This document shows positions 46,180 through 55,458 of a stretch of 64,000 bases of DNA, piece after piece. Origin of the DNA: Neobacillus sp. CF12 (GTDB taxonomy: Bacteria > Bacillota > Bacilli > Bacillales > Cytobacillaceae). The notes under the pieces were generated by a model. That model made no database searches, had not been told where the DNA came from, and was given only the letters and a program-made list of their open reading frames with translations. Location: contig NZ_JAUCEU010000007.1 in assembly GCF_030348765.1 (NCBI RefSeq), positions 5,119,501 to 5,183,500 of the forward strand, in the 5' to 3' direction. The first letter of the stretch is position 1. Every line of letters begins with the position of its first letter. The position numbers and the translations under genes are program-made.

Positions 46180-47499
46180 TTGGCTACAAAGCATGAACAG
46201 ATTCTGCAATATATTGATGAACTTCCTGTTGGGGAAAAAATATCTGTACGACAAATCGCCAAGGCGATGACGGTAAGTGAAGGTACAGCCTACAGAGCAA
46301 TCAAGGAAGCTGAAAATAAAGGCTATGTTAGTACGATTGAACGTGTTGGTACGATTAGGATAGAACGCAAGAAAAAAGAGAATATTGAAAAGCTTACCTT
46401 TGCTGAAGTTGTTAATATTGTGGAGGGTCAGGTTTTAGGCGGAAAGACCGGCTTGCACAAAACTCTAAATAAATTTGTTATTGGTGCTATGAAACTAGAG
46501 GCGATGATGCGTTATACTGGTCCAGATAACTTGTTAATCGTTGGAAACCGTACACAGGCACAGGAATTAGCATTAAAAGCTGGTGCATCTGTTCTAATTA
46601 CGGGGGGATTTGATACCGAAGACCATATTAAAAGACTAGCAGATAGTCTAGAAATGCCGATTATATCAACCAGTTATGATACTTTTACAGTAGCAACGAT
46701 GATAAATCGAGCCATCTATGACCAATTAATAAAAAAGGAAATTATACTTGTTGAGGATATCCTAACCCCGCTAACAGAGACTTTCTATCTTAAAACAACG
46801 GATAGAGTTTCAAAGTGGCATCATCTAAATCTTGAAACCACCCACAGCCGTTATCCTGTAGTGGATCAGAATATGAAGATACAAGGAATGGTAACAGCTA
46901 AAGATATCATGGGACAGGATAATGATACTTCCATTGATAAGATTATGACAAAACATCCCATGACTGTATCAGGTAAGACAAGTGTTGCTTCTACTGCACA
47001 TATGATGGTTTGGGAAGGGATTGAAGTTCTCCCAGTTGCGGATGATACCAACCGACTTGAAGGGATTATTAGCAGGCAGGACGTATTAAAGGCTCTGCAA
47101 ATGAATCAGCGCCAGCCTCAAGTAGGTGAAACTATTGATGACATTGTCACCAATCAAATGGTCTTAATGCGAGGAAGAACAAAAGGGGAAGAAGTCTACA
47201 CGAGTGAAGTGACTCCGCAAATGACGAACCATCTTGGAACAATTTCCTATGGAGTTTTTACGACCATTGTAACAGAGGCAGCTAACCGGATACTGCGCAG
47301 CTATAAAAAAGGTGATCTTGTTGTTGAAAACATGACGATTTATTTCCTCAAGCCTGTTCAGATGGAAAGTATTTTAGAAATCTATCCGAAAGTGCTTGAA
47401 GTGGGTCGGAAGTTTGGAAAGGTCGATGTCGAGGTCTTTAATGATGGCATCTTAGTAGGCAAAGCGATGATGATGTGTCAGTTGATAGATAGAAATTAA
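46180..47499 (+). CDS. ytoI: YtoI: HTH-DRTGG-CBS-hotdog regulator
   Basis: 439 residues if started at TTG 46180, which is 7 bases from GAGGGTG; a GTG at 46171 is the other option. Domains in order: a winged-helix HTH (about 12-60, ISVRQIAKAMTVSEGTAYRAIKEAENKGYV), a DRTGG domain (about 70-185), two CBS motifs (about 195-310: SRYPVVDQNMKIQGMVTAKDIM and VLPVADDTNRLEGIISRQDVL) and a C-terminal thioesterase-like hotdog domain (about 330-439). This fusion matches B. subtilis YtoI by order and neighbourhood. Probably a nucleotide- or metabolite-sensing transcription factor with an acyl-CoA-type binding domain; the ligand is unknown. Confidence 0.9.
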   Translation: MATKHEQILQYIDELPVGEKISVRQIAKAMTVSEGTAYRAIKEAENKGYVSTIERVGTIRIERKKKENIEKLTFAEVVNIVEGQVLGGKTGLHKTLNKFVIGAMKLEAMMRYTGPDNLLIVGNRTQAQELALKAGASVLITGGFDTEDHIKRLADSLEMPIISTSYDTFTVATMINRAIYDQLIKKEIILVEDILTPLTETFYLKTTDRVSKWHHLNLETTHSRYPVVDQNMKIQGMVTAKDIMGQDNDTSIDKIMTKHPMTVSGKTSVASTAHMMVWEGIEVLPVADDTNRLEGIISRQDVLKALQMNQRQPQVGETIDDIVTNQMVLMRGRTKGEEVYTSEVTPQMTNHLGTISYGVFTTIVTEAANRILRSYKKGDLVVENMTIYFLKPVQMESILEIYPKVLEVGRKFGKVDVEVFNDGILVGKAMMMCQLIDRN

Positions 47500-47530
47500 A
47501 AAAGCCGCTACCAAAGGGTAAGCGGCTCAT
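47496..47530. terminator. Bidirectional terminator between ytoI and ytpI
   Basis: AGCCGCTACC / GGTAAGCGGCT stem between convergent genes. Confidence 0.8.
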
Positions 47531-47533
47531 TCA

Positions 47534-47842
47534 TTATTGCACATTATAGCTTTTAGCTTCTTCTGCTGCAAATGGCAGGTAATGTTTGTATTTCTTTATT
47601 CCCACCCAGGTAAATACTGCTCCATAAACAATAAAGATTACTGAAACAATTGTTGTAACTGTCGTTTGTGAAATGAAGAATACATGGTTGATACCAAATA
47701 AGCCGACAAACAACCCTAGTGCTATATTAGATTTGGCAGCAAGCCATTTCTTTTCAACTGGACGCTTGCTTCTAAAATACTTGGTTTTATAGAATAAATA
47801 GAAAGCAAATAGAATAACAATCAAAAAAACTAGCGCAGACAT
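47534..47842 (-). CDS. ytpI: YtpI-like membrane protein
   Basis: 102 residues, ATG start behind TTGGAGG. Three hydrophobic helices (about 1-20, 38-57 and 62-84) with a basic loop after the first (KYFRSKRPVEKKW). Family and position (between ytoI and nrnA) match YtpI. Function unknown. Confidence 0.88.
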   Translation of the reverse strand: MSALVFLIVILFAFYLFYKTKYFRSKRPVEKKWLAAKSNIALGLFVGLFGINHVFFISQTTVTTIVSVIFIVYGAVFTWVGIKKYKHYLPFAAEEAKSYNVQ

Positions 47843-47936
47843 TAAATTTCCTCCAAGTCTAAAATTCTCTTGTTAATTGTACATATTATTTTAACAAAAT
47901 ACTACCGTTGCTTCAAAAACATTAGAGGTGATTATA

Positions 47937-48878
47937 TTGAATGAAAAAATTTTAGAAATGATTGAACAATACGAAACAATTATCGTCCATCGCCATGTTC
48001 GTCCAGATCCGGATGCATATGGGTCACAATGCGGATTGGTTGAAATACTAAAGGCATCGTATCCAAATAAAAAGATTTATGCTGTGGGTAAGGAAGAAAG
48101 GTCGCTCCATTTCATGCGCCGTCTCGATTCCATTGAGGATGAGGTCTATAAAGGAGCATTAGTGATTGTTTGTGATACCGCTAACGCTGAGAGAATTTGC
48201 GACAAACGATATACATTAGGAGACAAACTCATAAAAATAGATCATCATCCGAACGAAGATCCTTATGGTGATTTACTGTGGGTGGATACCACAGCAAGTT
48301 CCTGCAGTGAGATGATTTATGAATTCTATTTGTTTGGTAAAGACAGAGGCTTAAAATTAAATGATGCTGCTGCGAGGCTCTTATTTGGTGGTATAGTTGG
48401 GGATACGGGGAGATTTTTATTTCCAAGTACGACAGACAAAACCTTTGCATATGCAGGAGAATTAATTCACTATAATTTTTCCCGTACAGAACTGTTTGAC
48501 AAAATGTACGAGCGTGATACCAATATTATTAAATTAAACGGTTATATCCTGCAAAATTTTGAAATGCAGAGCAACGGTGTAGCTTCTGTCCTTCTTACAA
48601 AGAAGCTATTGGAAGAGTATGATGCAGAGCCATCAGAGGCTTCGTTACTTGTGGGAACATTAGGCGATGTAAAAGGGATTAAGGCTTGGGTCTTTTTTAT
48701 TGAAGAGGAAGATCAAATCAGGGTTCGTCTTCGTTCCAAAGGTCCAGTGATAAATGGTGTTGCTAAAAAGTTTAAAGGTGGAGGACATCCGCTCGCTTCA
48801 GGTGCCTCGATCTATTCATGGGATGAAGTGGATCATGTTTTAAAAGAGCTTGGCGAAGTTTGTGACAACTATTCATAA
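47937..48878 (+). CDS. nrnA: NanoRNase / pAp phosphatase NrnA
   Basis: 313 residues if started at TTG 47937, 6 bases from AGAGGTG; this equals the B. subtilis NrnA length. An in-frame GTG at 47928 overlaps the ribosome site. DHH/DHHA1 phosphoesterase: N-terminal IIVHRHVRPDPDAYGSQ, VCDTANAERI, the DHHPNEDPYGD metal motif and GDTGRF, and C-terminal DHHA1 signature FKGGGHPLASGA. It degrades 2-5 nucleotide RNAs and dephosphorylates 3'-phosphoadenosine 5'-phosphate. Confidence 0.95.
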   Translation: MNEKILEMIEQYETIIVHRHVRPDPDAYGSQCGLVEILKASYPNKKIYAVGKEERSLHFMRRLDSIEDEVYKGALVIVCDTANAERICDKRYTLGDKLIKIDHHPNEDPYGDLLWVDTTASSCSEMIYEFYLFGKDRGLKLNDAAARLLFGGIVGDTGRFLFPSTTDKTFAYAGELIHYNFSRTELFDKMYERDTNIIKLNGYILQNFEMQSNGVASVLLTKKLLEEYDAEPSEASLLVGTLGDVKGIKAWVFFIEEEDQIRVRLRSKGPVINGVAKKFKGGGHPLASGASIYSWDEVDHVLKELGEVCDNYS

Positions 48879-48916
48879 AGAAGAATCGGCCTCATCTGGG
48901 AGGCCGATTCTTTATT
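48879..48916. terminator. Bidirectional terminator between nrnA and ytrI
   Basis: AAGAATCGGCCTC / GAGGCCGATTCTT stem. Confidence 0.85.
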
Positions 48917-49415
48917 TTTCATATTCTATTTCAAGTTGAATGGAGAGGGTGGTGAAGATAACCATTTCTTTCACCTGGAGTTTATACCTTTTGTCATTTA
49001 TTTTAACAGGTTTATTTTGAATGGTTTTTTTGATTAATTCTTTGCTCTTATAGACTGTATCGATGTCCTTTGCAATCATCATACTAATGTCATCTTTTAC
49101 TGAATCTTCAATTTCTGAAACACTTAGCATGTCTAACTTATATTTTTCCGAGTTTGTTATTTTAATATTGATTTTTTGGATTGTTAGCTGCTCAATCGTC
49201 CGTTTATTAATCTCTTTATACTCTTCCTGCCATATCTTTTTTTCTTCCTTTAAATCAACAATTTCTTCCCTTTGTTTATCAATTAAAGCGGTATGCTTCT
49301 CCTGCCACACACCGAAAATATATATAAAAATACACCAACTTATTGCTCCGCCAATAACCATTCCTGCAAAAAAACGCTGCCAGGTTGGCTTTCGATAATA
49401 GGGAGGAATTCTCAC
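48912..49415 (-). CDS. ytrI: Sporulation membrane protein YtrI
   Basis: 167 residues from a GTG that lies 8 bases after AGGAG; the frame is open a little further upstream but this start restores the family length. A basic N-terminus (RIPPYYRKPTWQRF) precedes one membrane helix (about 17-38), then a coiled coil (TALIDKQREEIVDLKEEKKIWQEEYKEI) and a beta-rich extracytoplasmic part. The start overlaps the ytrH stop by four bases (GTGA), so both are translationally coupled. In B. subtilis ytrH-ytrI is transcribed in the mother cell and needed for efficient sporulation. Confidence 0.9.
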   Translation of the reverse strand: MRIPPYYRKPTWQRFFAGMVIGGAISWCIFIYIFGVWQEKHTALIDKQREEIVDLKEEKKIWQEEYKEINKRTIEQLTIQKINIKITNSEKYKLDMLSVSEIEDSVKDDISMMIAKDIDTVYKSKELIKKTIQNKPVKINDKRYKLQVKEMVIFTTLSIQLEIEYEK

Positions 49416-49747
49416 GAGATATACTCCTGAGTTAACCAATTAATAATAAGTGCTCCTGTCTGTGCGCCGCCTAATGCAGAAAGGATGATGAGGAGCTGTT
49501 TGAAGATGTCCCGTGTTTCGGCATTAAATATCCCTCTCTCAAAGGTGTAAACGGCATCAAAGGTTCCGCCAATGGCAGCAACAATCGCCCAAATTCTTAA
49601 GTCTGTAGACAGTCGATAGACAGCTGTTAGCGGTGGTTGTCCAGTTAGAAAGGCAGCGATTCCGCCAATTAAGGAACCGCCTAGGATAACTCCTAATGCA
49701 ATAAAATAACTTTCTATAAAAGTTGGAAAAAAACCAATCTCCTTCAT
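49412..49747 (-). CDS. ytrH: Sporulation membrane protein YtrH
   Basis: 111 residues, three predicted membrane helices (about 10-35, 48-66 and 83-104) with the conserved block GGSLIGGIAAFLTGQPPLTAVYRLSTDLRIWAIVAAIGGTFDA. First gene of the ytrH-ytrI pair, divergent from dnaE exactly as in B. subtilis. Sporulation role from family knowledge; the molecular function is unknown. Confidence 0.92.
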   Translation of the reverse strand: MKEIGFFPTFIESYFIALGVILGGSLIGGIAAFLTGQPPLTAVYRLSTDLRIWAIVAAIGGTFDAVYTFERGIFNAETRDIFKQLLIILSALGGAQTGALIINWLTQEYIS

Positions 49748-49897
49748 AGCATCAACCGCCCTTAATCAAATATCCTATGTATCATTTATATGGACGAACA
49801 TCTATGTTTATGATTTTTAAAATAAGAACATATTTTCTTTTTTTACCCAATGGCTCTATAATAAAGATAAGAGATTTAGTAGGAAGGGGTGACAAAA

Positions 49898-52800
49898 ATG
49901 TCGTTTATTCACCTTCATGTATATAGTGCATATAGCTTGTTAACAAGCACCGCATCGGTTCATGAATTAATTGATAAAGCAAAAGAAAAAGGTTTTAAAG
50001 CGATTGCATTAACAGATAGAAATGTTATGCATGGAACGATTGAATTTTATAAGCTATGTATAAAAAATAGTATACAGCCTATTATTGGTTTAACTGTAGA
50101 TATAGAAAGCGAAATAGAAAAGGAAGAATCATTCCCGTTAGTCTTACTGGCCGAAAATGAAAAAGGATTTAAAAATCTTTTAAAAATTTCTAGCGCTTTC
50201 CAAACAAAAGCAACAAACGGTATCCCATTTAAATGGTTAAAGCATTACGCGGAAGGACTTATTGCCATTACTCCAGGGTTAGAAGGGGAGATCGAACAAA
50301 ATCTTCTAAACGATCAACAAGAACAAGCAATTGAAATCATTAGAAAACTTCAGTCCATCTTTGGAAAAGAATCATTTTTTCTAGCGGTACAAAATCATCA
50401 TTTAGAGAAGGAAAAAACCGTAAATAAGAGGATTCAAAGTATTGCTGAAGAACTTAATATCCCCTTAGTCGCAACGAATAGAGTCCATTACATCGAACAA
50501 GAGGATATGTTTGCTCAGGAATGTTTAGTCGCGATAAAAAATGGAGACAAACTTCAGGATGAACATCGAAAAAGATTAGAAAGTGATCAATTTTATTTGA
50601 AAACAGCAAAGGAAATGATTGAAACATTTCCGGATATGCCCCAAGCGTTAGAGAACAGTATTATGATTGCGAAAAGGTGTATGGTAAACATTGAATTAAA
50701 CAAAACCTACCTGCCTGAATTTCCGACCGAAAATGGGCAGCCAGCAGAGAAATACCTAGAGAACCTCTGCCAAAAAGGATTAAAAGAGAGATTTGCTGCA
50801 CCTACCCAAGAACACTTTGACCGTTTGTCATATGAACTATCTGTCATTAACTCCATGAAATTTAGTAATTATTTTTTAATTGTTTGGGATTTTATGAGAT
50901 ATGCACGTGAGAATGGTATTTTGACAGGTCCTGGAAGGGGATCGGCTGCGGGTTCACTTGTTGCCTATGTATTGTATATTACCGATGTCGATCCACTATC
51001 ACATCATTTACTTTTTGAGAGATTTCTAAATCCAGAGCGGATATCGATGCCGGATATTGATATAGATTTTCCTGACCACCGACGGGATGAGGTCATTGAA
51101 TACGTTGCAAAGAAATATGGGGAATTACATGTAGCGCAAATAGTTACCTTTGGAACGCTTGCTGCCAAGGCCGCAATTAGAGATGTGGGCCGGGCTTTTG
51201 GGTTAAACACAAAGGAATTAGAACAACTATCAAGACGGATTCCCGCGCGACTAGGAATAAATCTAAAAGATGCATATAAAGAATCGCAGCCACTAAGGTC
51301 TTTCGTTGATGAAAGCCCAATAAATCGAAAACTTTATGAAACAGCTTTAAAACTGGAGGGATTGCCTCGTCACACCTCTACACATGCAGCAGGCGTGGTT
51401 ATTAGTGAGAAGCAGTTAATTGAGCTAATTCCAATTCAAAAAGGGCATAATCACGTTTACTTAACCCAGTACTCTATGGAACATCTTGAGGAAATAGGCT
51501 TGTTAAAAATGGATTTCCTTGGATTGAGAAATTTATCGTTGATTGAATCGATACTATCTTCCATTCATAGAAAAACGGGTAGAAAAGTAGAGATCAAAAC
51601 GATTCCTTTAAATGATGAGAGTACATTCGAACTGTTGGCTAGGGGAGAAACAACAGGTATTTTTCAACTAGAATCAGAGGGGATGAGAAAGGTACTGTCA
51701 CGATTGAAGCCTTCACGCTTTGAGGATATCGTTGCGGTTAATGCTTTATATCGTCCGGGACCAATGGAGAACATACCCCTTTTTATTGACCGCAAGCATG
51801 GAAGGCAAGCAGTGGAATACCCCCATAAAGATTTAGAACACATTCTAGAAAACACCTATGGGGTAATTGTATACCAGGAACAAATCATGCAAATTGCCTC
51901 TAAGATGGCTGGTTTTTCGCTCGGCGAAGCGGATTTACTGCGAAGGGCAGTAGGGAAGAAGCAGAAGGAAGTATTGGATAGGGAACGAACTCATTTTGTT
52001 CAAGGTGCTTTAAAGAAAGGGTATGACGCAGCACTCGCGAATGATATTTATGATTTAATCGTTCGGTTTGCAAATTATGGTTTTAATCGAAGCCACGCGG
52101 TTGCCTACAGCTTAATAGCCTACCAACTCGCATATTTAAAAGCGAATTATCCCCTTTATTTTATGGCTGGTTTGTTAACCTCAGCAATCGGGAATGAGAC
52201 AAAAATTGCCCAATACATCTTAGAAACAAAACAAAAGGATATCGAAATCCTGCCTCCGTCCGTTAACTACAGTGGATTTTCCTTTCAGGTTGAGAAGACA
52301 GGGATTCGCTATAGTCTTGCTGCGATTAAGAGTGTTGGTGCTGCAGCATTAAGAGAAATTTTCTCCGCTAGGAAAAATAAAAAATTCGAGGATTTATTCG
52401 ACTTTTGCACAAGGATTTCTTCTAAAGCAATTAATCGAAAAACCCTAGAGGTTCTTGTTCATTCTGGAAGTTTCGATGAATTCAAAGAAGATCGTGCTGT
52501 CTTACTTGCAAGTTTGGATGTTGCTCTAGAGCACGCACAATTATTTAAAGTAGATGAATCAAGTCAAGTGGAATTATTTCTAGATGAATTTCAGCTAAAG
52601 CCTAAGTACGTGCAGGTTGACCCTATCAGACTGGAGGATAAACTTCTTTTTGAAAAGGAGGCTCTTGGTTTCTACCTTTCTGACCATCCAATATCCGTTT
52701 TCGAAAAAAGACTTAAACAGGCTGGAGCCTTTGGATTGTTTGAATTATCAGTTGAACATAAACGCGCGGCGGCCGGGGTTTATATTACATCATCCCGGAA

Positions 52801-53260
52801 AATTCGGACTAAAAAAGGAGATTCAATGTCCTTTTTGAATATTAGTGATTCTAGCGGAGAAATGGAAGCCGTCGCATTTCCAGTTGTCTACAAAAAATAC
52901 TCTCACCTTTTAGCTAATGGACAATTTGCTTTAATCGAAGGGAAAGTGGAAGAACGAGATGGCAAGCTTCAGTTTATTATTCAACAAGTGACGGAAATAG
53001 AAACATGGTTAAACACGAAAGCCAAGCAGGAATCCATTTTATATTTAAAAATAGTAGAGGAAAAACAAGACGAGCAGTCATTAAATCAATTAAAACAGAT
53101 TTTTAAGGATAATATTGGAATGACAAAAGTTGTATTGCATTATGAAGCCACCAAGAAAACCATGAGACTGGGAAATGAATTTATGATTCAGCCTAGCAAT
53201 AAATTAATGGATTTTTTGAGTGATTTTTTGGGCAGAGATAATGTCGTTTTGAAAGAATAA
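49898..53260 (+). CDS. dnaE: DNA polymerase III subunit alpha (DnaE)
   Basis: 1120 residues from the ATG at 49898, behind AAGGGG. N-terminal PHP domain (FIHLHVYSAYSLLTS ...), polymerase palm with the catalytic aspartates in MPDIDIDFPDHRRDEV, GPGRGSAAGSLVAYVL fingers motif, NRSHAVAYSLIAYQLAYLKANYP, tandem helix-hairpin-helix region and a C-terminal OB domain (about 935-1010, VYITSSRKIRTKKGDSMSFLNI). It is the second replicative polymerase of low-GC Gram-positives, working with PolC to extend RNA primers. The frame is intact and of normal length. Confidence 0.97.
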   Translation: MSFIHLHVYSAYSLLTSTASVHELIDKAKEKGFKAIALTDRNVMHGTIEFYKLCIKNSIQPIIGLTVDIESEIEKEESFPLVLLAENEKGFKNLLKISSAFQTKATNGIPFKWLKHYAEGLIAITPGLEGEIEQNLLNDQQEQAIEIIRKLQSIFGKESFFLAVQNHHLEKEKTVNKRIQSIAEELNIPLVATNRVHYIEQEDMFAQECLVAIKNGDKLQDEHRKRLESDQFYLKTAKEMIETFPDMPQALENSIMIAKRCMVNIELNKTYLPEFPTENGQPAEKYLENLCQKGLKERFAAPTQEHFDRLSYELSVINSMKFSNYFLIVWDFMRYARENGILTGPGRGSAAGSLVAYVLYITDVDPLSHHLLFERFLNPERISMPDIDIDFPDHRRDEVIEYVAKKYGELHVAQIVTFGTLAAKAAIRDVGRAFGLNTKELEQLSRRIPARLGINLKDAYKESQPLRSFVDESPINRKLYETALKLEGLPRHTSTHAAGVVISEKQLIELIPIQKGHNHVYLTQYSMEHLEEIGLLKMDFLGLRNLSLIESILSSIHRKTGRKVEIKTIPLNDESTFELLARGETTGIFQLESEGMRKVLSRLKPSRFEDIVAVNALYRPGPMENIPLFIDRKHGRQAVEYPHKDLEHILENTYGVIVYQEQIMQIASKMAGFSLGEADLLRRAVGKKQKEVLDRERTHFVQGALKKGYDAALANDIYDLIVRFANYGFNRSHAVAYSLIAYQLAYLKANYPLYFMAGLLTSAIGNETKIAQYILETKQKDIEILPPSVNYSGFSFQVEKTGIRYSLAAIKSVGAAALREIFSARKNKKFEDLFDFCTRISSKAINRKTLEVLVHSGSFDEFKEDRAVLLASLDVALEHAQLFKVDESSQVELFLDEFQLKPKYVQVDPIRLEDKLLFEKEALGFYLSDHPISVFEKRLKQAGAFGLFELSVEHKRAAAGVYITSSRKIRTKKGDSMSFLNISDSSGEMEAVAFPVVYKKYSHLLANGQFALIEGKVEERDGKLQFIIQQVTEIETWLNTKAKQESILYLKIVEEKQDEQSLNQLKQIFKDNIGMTKVVLHYEATKKTMRLGNEFMIQPSNKLMDFLSDFLGRDNVVLKE

Positions 53261-53263
53261 TTC

Positions 53264-53291
53264 TTTACAACGCTTACAGATATGATATAGT
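53264..53291 (+). promoter_or_regulatory. Candidate promoter of the malic enzyme gene
   Basis: TTTACA (53264-53269), 16-base spacer, TATAGT (53286-53291). The operator palindrome lies 17 bases downstream of the -10, within the early transcribed region. Confidence 0.55.
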
Positions 53292-53307
53292 GGTAAATGA
53301 GATGGGT

Positions 53308-53320
53308 GTGGTCTGACCAC
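53308..53320. promoter_or_regulatory. FadR/GntR-type operator upstream of ytsJ
   Basis: GTGGTCTGACCAC is a perfect 13-base palindrome around a central T. TGGTCNGACCA is the operator core bound by FadR-subfamily GntR regulators such as E. coli FadR. The same 11-base core stands upstream of accD, and a FadR-subfamily gene lies between the two. Confidence 0.75.
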
Positions 53321-53385
53321 TAAAACAGACTAGTATTCATGTATTTAACGATTTCTTTTTGTACTAATATAAGGGGTGACATATC

Positions 53386-54624
53386 TTGACATTACGGGAA
53401 GAAGCATTACACATGCATCGAATTAACAAAGGAAAGCTAGAATCAAAATCAAAAGTACCTGTCAGAAATGCAAAGGATTTAAGTTTAGCGTATTCACCTG
53501 GCGTAGCCGAACCGTGTAAAGATATTTACGAAAAACCAGAAACGGTTTATGAATACACGATGAAAGGCAATATGGTTGCTGTCGTTACTGATGGCACAGC
53601 TGTCTTGGGCCTTGGAAATATTGGACCAGAAGCTGCCCTTCCAGTAATGGAGGGTAAAGCAGTATTATTTAAAAGCTTTGCTGGTGTCGATGCCTTCCCA
53701 ATCTGTTTAAACACTACAGATGTCGAAAAAATAATTGAAACGGTTAAGCTCCTTGAACCGACCTTTGGCGGCGTAAATCTTGAAGATATCGCTGCACCAA
53801 ATTGTTTTGTCATTGAAGAAAGATTAAAAAAAGAAACCAATATTCCTGTATTCCATGATGATCAACATGGAACGGCGATTGTTACTGCTGCAGGTCTTGT
53901 AAATGCGCTAAAGCTGATTGGCAAAAAAATAACTGAAATCAAGGTTGTTGCCAATGGTGCAGGAGCTGCTGGAATTGCCATTATTAAATTATTACACAGT
54001 TATGGAGTAAGAGATATTATTATGTGTGACACAAAGGGTGCCATTTATGAAGGCCGCCCTAATGGAATGAATGATGTTAAGGCAGAGGTTGCAAAATTCA
54101 CAAATCGTGATAACCTTACTGGAAGTCTTGCAGATGTAATTAAGGGTGCTGATGTATTTATCGGTGTATCTGTTGCAGGAGCACTGACGAAAGAAATGGT
54201 TGCATCAATGAATAAAGATTCGATCATTTTTGCAATGGCTAACCCTAACCCAGAGATCATGCCGGATATAGCTAAAGAAGCAGGAGCAAGAGTAGTGGGA
54301 ACTGGCAGATCAGATTTCCCAAATCAAGTCAATAATGTACTGGCTTTCCCAGGGATTTTCCGCGGGGCTTTAGATGTTCGTGCGACACACATAAACGAAG
54401 AAATGAAAGTGGCAGCTGTCGAGGCAATTGCCAGTTTAATAAATGAATCAGAACTAAATGAAGATTATGTCATCCCTGCACCTTTTGATCCGAGAGTTGC
54501 GCCAGCAGTTGCTGCAGCTGTAGCAAAAGCGGCTATGGAAACGGGGGTTGCCCGTATTAAGGTTGACCCTGAAGATGTGAAAGAAAAAACAATGAGGCTC
54601 GCTATTATTGGTAAAAGTGAGTGA
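53386..54624 (+). CDS. ytsJ: NAD(P)-dependent malic enzyme (YtsJ type)
   Basis: 412 residues starting at TTG with AAGGGGTGAC about 8 bases upstream. It has the malic enzyme N-terminal domain (KSKVPVRNAKDLSLAYSPGVAEPC, LGNIGPEAALPVMEGKAVLFK, metal-binding NLEDIAAPNCF and HDDQHGTAIV) and a Rossmann domain (VVANGAGAAGIAIIKLL). It converts malate to pyruvate and CO2. The short bacterial form and the place between dnaE and accDA match B. subtilis YtsJ, the NADP-dependent enzyme. It has an operator-like palindrome in its leader, so the adjacent GntR protein may repress it. Confidence 0.92.
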   Translation: MTLREEALHMHRINKGKLESKSKVPVRNAKDLSLAYSPGVAEPCKDIYEKPETVYEYTMKGNMVAVVTDGTAVLGLGNIGPEAALPVMEGKAVLFKSFAGVDAFPICLNTTDVEKIIETVKLLEPTFGGVNLEDIAAPNCFVIEERLKKETNIPVFHDDQHGTAIVTAAGLVNALKLIGKKITEIKVVANGAGAAGIAIIKLLHSYGVRDIIMCDTKGAIYEGRPNGMNDVKAEVAKFTNRDNLTGSLADVIKGADVFIGVSVAGALTKEMVASMNKDSIIFAMANPNPEIMPDIAKEAGARVVGTGRSDFPNQVNNVLAFPGIFRGALDVRATHINEEMKVAAVEAIASLINESELNEDYVIPAPFDPRVAPAVAAAVAKAAMETGVARIKVDPEDVKEKTMRLAIIGKSE

Positions 54625-54631
54625 TTCGTAA

Positions 54632-55255
54632 GTGACCAATACTAAAGTATATCTAGAAATTGTTAAACAACTAAGAGAGATGATATCTGCAGATAATTTA
54701 CAATCTGGAGATAAAATCCCATCTGAACGGGAATTGTCTGAGCGCCTGAATGTCGGGCGCTCTTCCGTTCGGGAAGCTTTAAGAGCATTAGAACTTCTCG
54801 GATTAATTGAAACACGGCGTGGTGAAGGTACGTATATTAGAGATTTTCGCGGAAATCAGCTAGTACAACTGCTAGGAACCTTCATTCTTCAAGACGAAAA
54901 AGCAAAATTAGATGTAATTGAAACAAAGAACTTAATAGAGATGGACTTCCTCCGTTTAGTTCTGAATAGAACGGATGAGAAGCGGTTATTAAGGGTAAAG
55001 AGCTTGGTTGAAGCCGGCCAATTAAATGATGATCAATTCTTTTTTCAGTTAGTAGAAATGGCAGATAACTATTTATTTTCTAGAATCTGGCTAATTTTAA
55101 AGGATTATTATAATTCGCTAAATTTAGAGAAAGTGGAGTATAATAGCAAAAGCTATTTATTGTTACTAGACGCATTGGTTGAAAAAGATGAGATTAAAAC
55201 ATTAACTGCATATCGGCAACTAAGAAATTTGTCTATTTTTACCGACAAATACTAA
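54632..55255 (+). CDS. FadR-subfamily GntR transcriptional regulator
   Basis: 207 residues. The start used is the GTG at 54632 with GTGAGTGATTCG upstream, 7 bases after the ytsJ stop, so the two are co-transcribed. An N-terminal winged helix (about 8-72, SGDKIPSERELSERLNVGRSSVREALRALELLGLIETRRGEGTYI) is followed by an all-helical FCD-type effector domain, somewhat shorter than average. Its ligand is unknown. Two TGGTCTGACCA palindromes before ytsJ and accD are the obvious binding sites, which would make it a local autoregulated switch for malic enzyme and acetyl-CoA carboxylase subunits. Confidence 0.88.
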   Translation: MTNTKVYLEIVKQLREMISADNLQSGDKIPSERELSERLNVGRSSVREALRALELLGLIETRRGEGTYIRDFRGNQLVQLLGTFILQDEKAKLDVIETKNLIEMDFLRLVLNRTDEKRLLRVKSLVEAGQLNDDQFFFQLVEMADNYLFSRIWLILKDYYNSLNLEKVEYNSKSYLLLLDALVEKDEIKTLTAYRQLRNLSIFTDKY

Positions 55256-55296
55256 CAGAATTTGAAGTATTTATCCTTTATAGTGATAGACAAGCA

Positions 55297-55330
55297 ATCA
55301 AGCCCAATTTGATGTGGGCATTTTTAATGT
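55297..55330 (+). terminator. Terminator after the GntR gene
   Basis: GCCCAA / TTGATGTGGGC stem followed by ATTTTTAAT, separating ytsJ-gntR from accDA. Confidence 0.6.
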
Positions 55331-55335
55331 TTAGG

Positions 55336-55346
55336 TGGTCTGACCA
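55336..55346. promoter_or_regulatory. FadR/GntR-type operator upstream of accD
   Basis: TGGTCTGACCA, an 11-base perfect palindrome identical to the core of the site at 53308. It lies 113 bases before the accD start. Confidence 0.72.
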
Positions 55347-55458
55347 GTTTTTAAAAGGTTAGGTTTGAATTGTCATTATTTAAGGAAAGACTTCAATATA
55401 AGATCATAAAAACTTGCCGTTTGGCTTGATTTTTTCCAACGAGGGAGGTTTGGACAAA

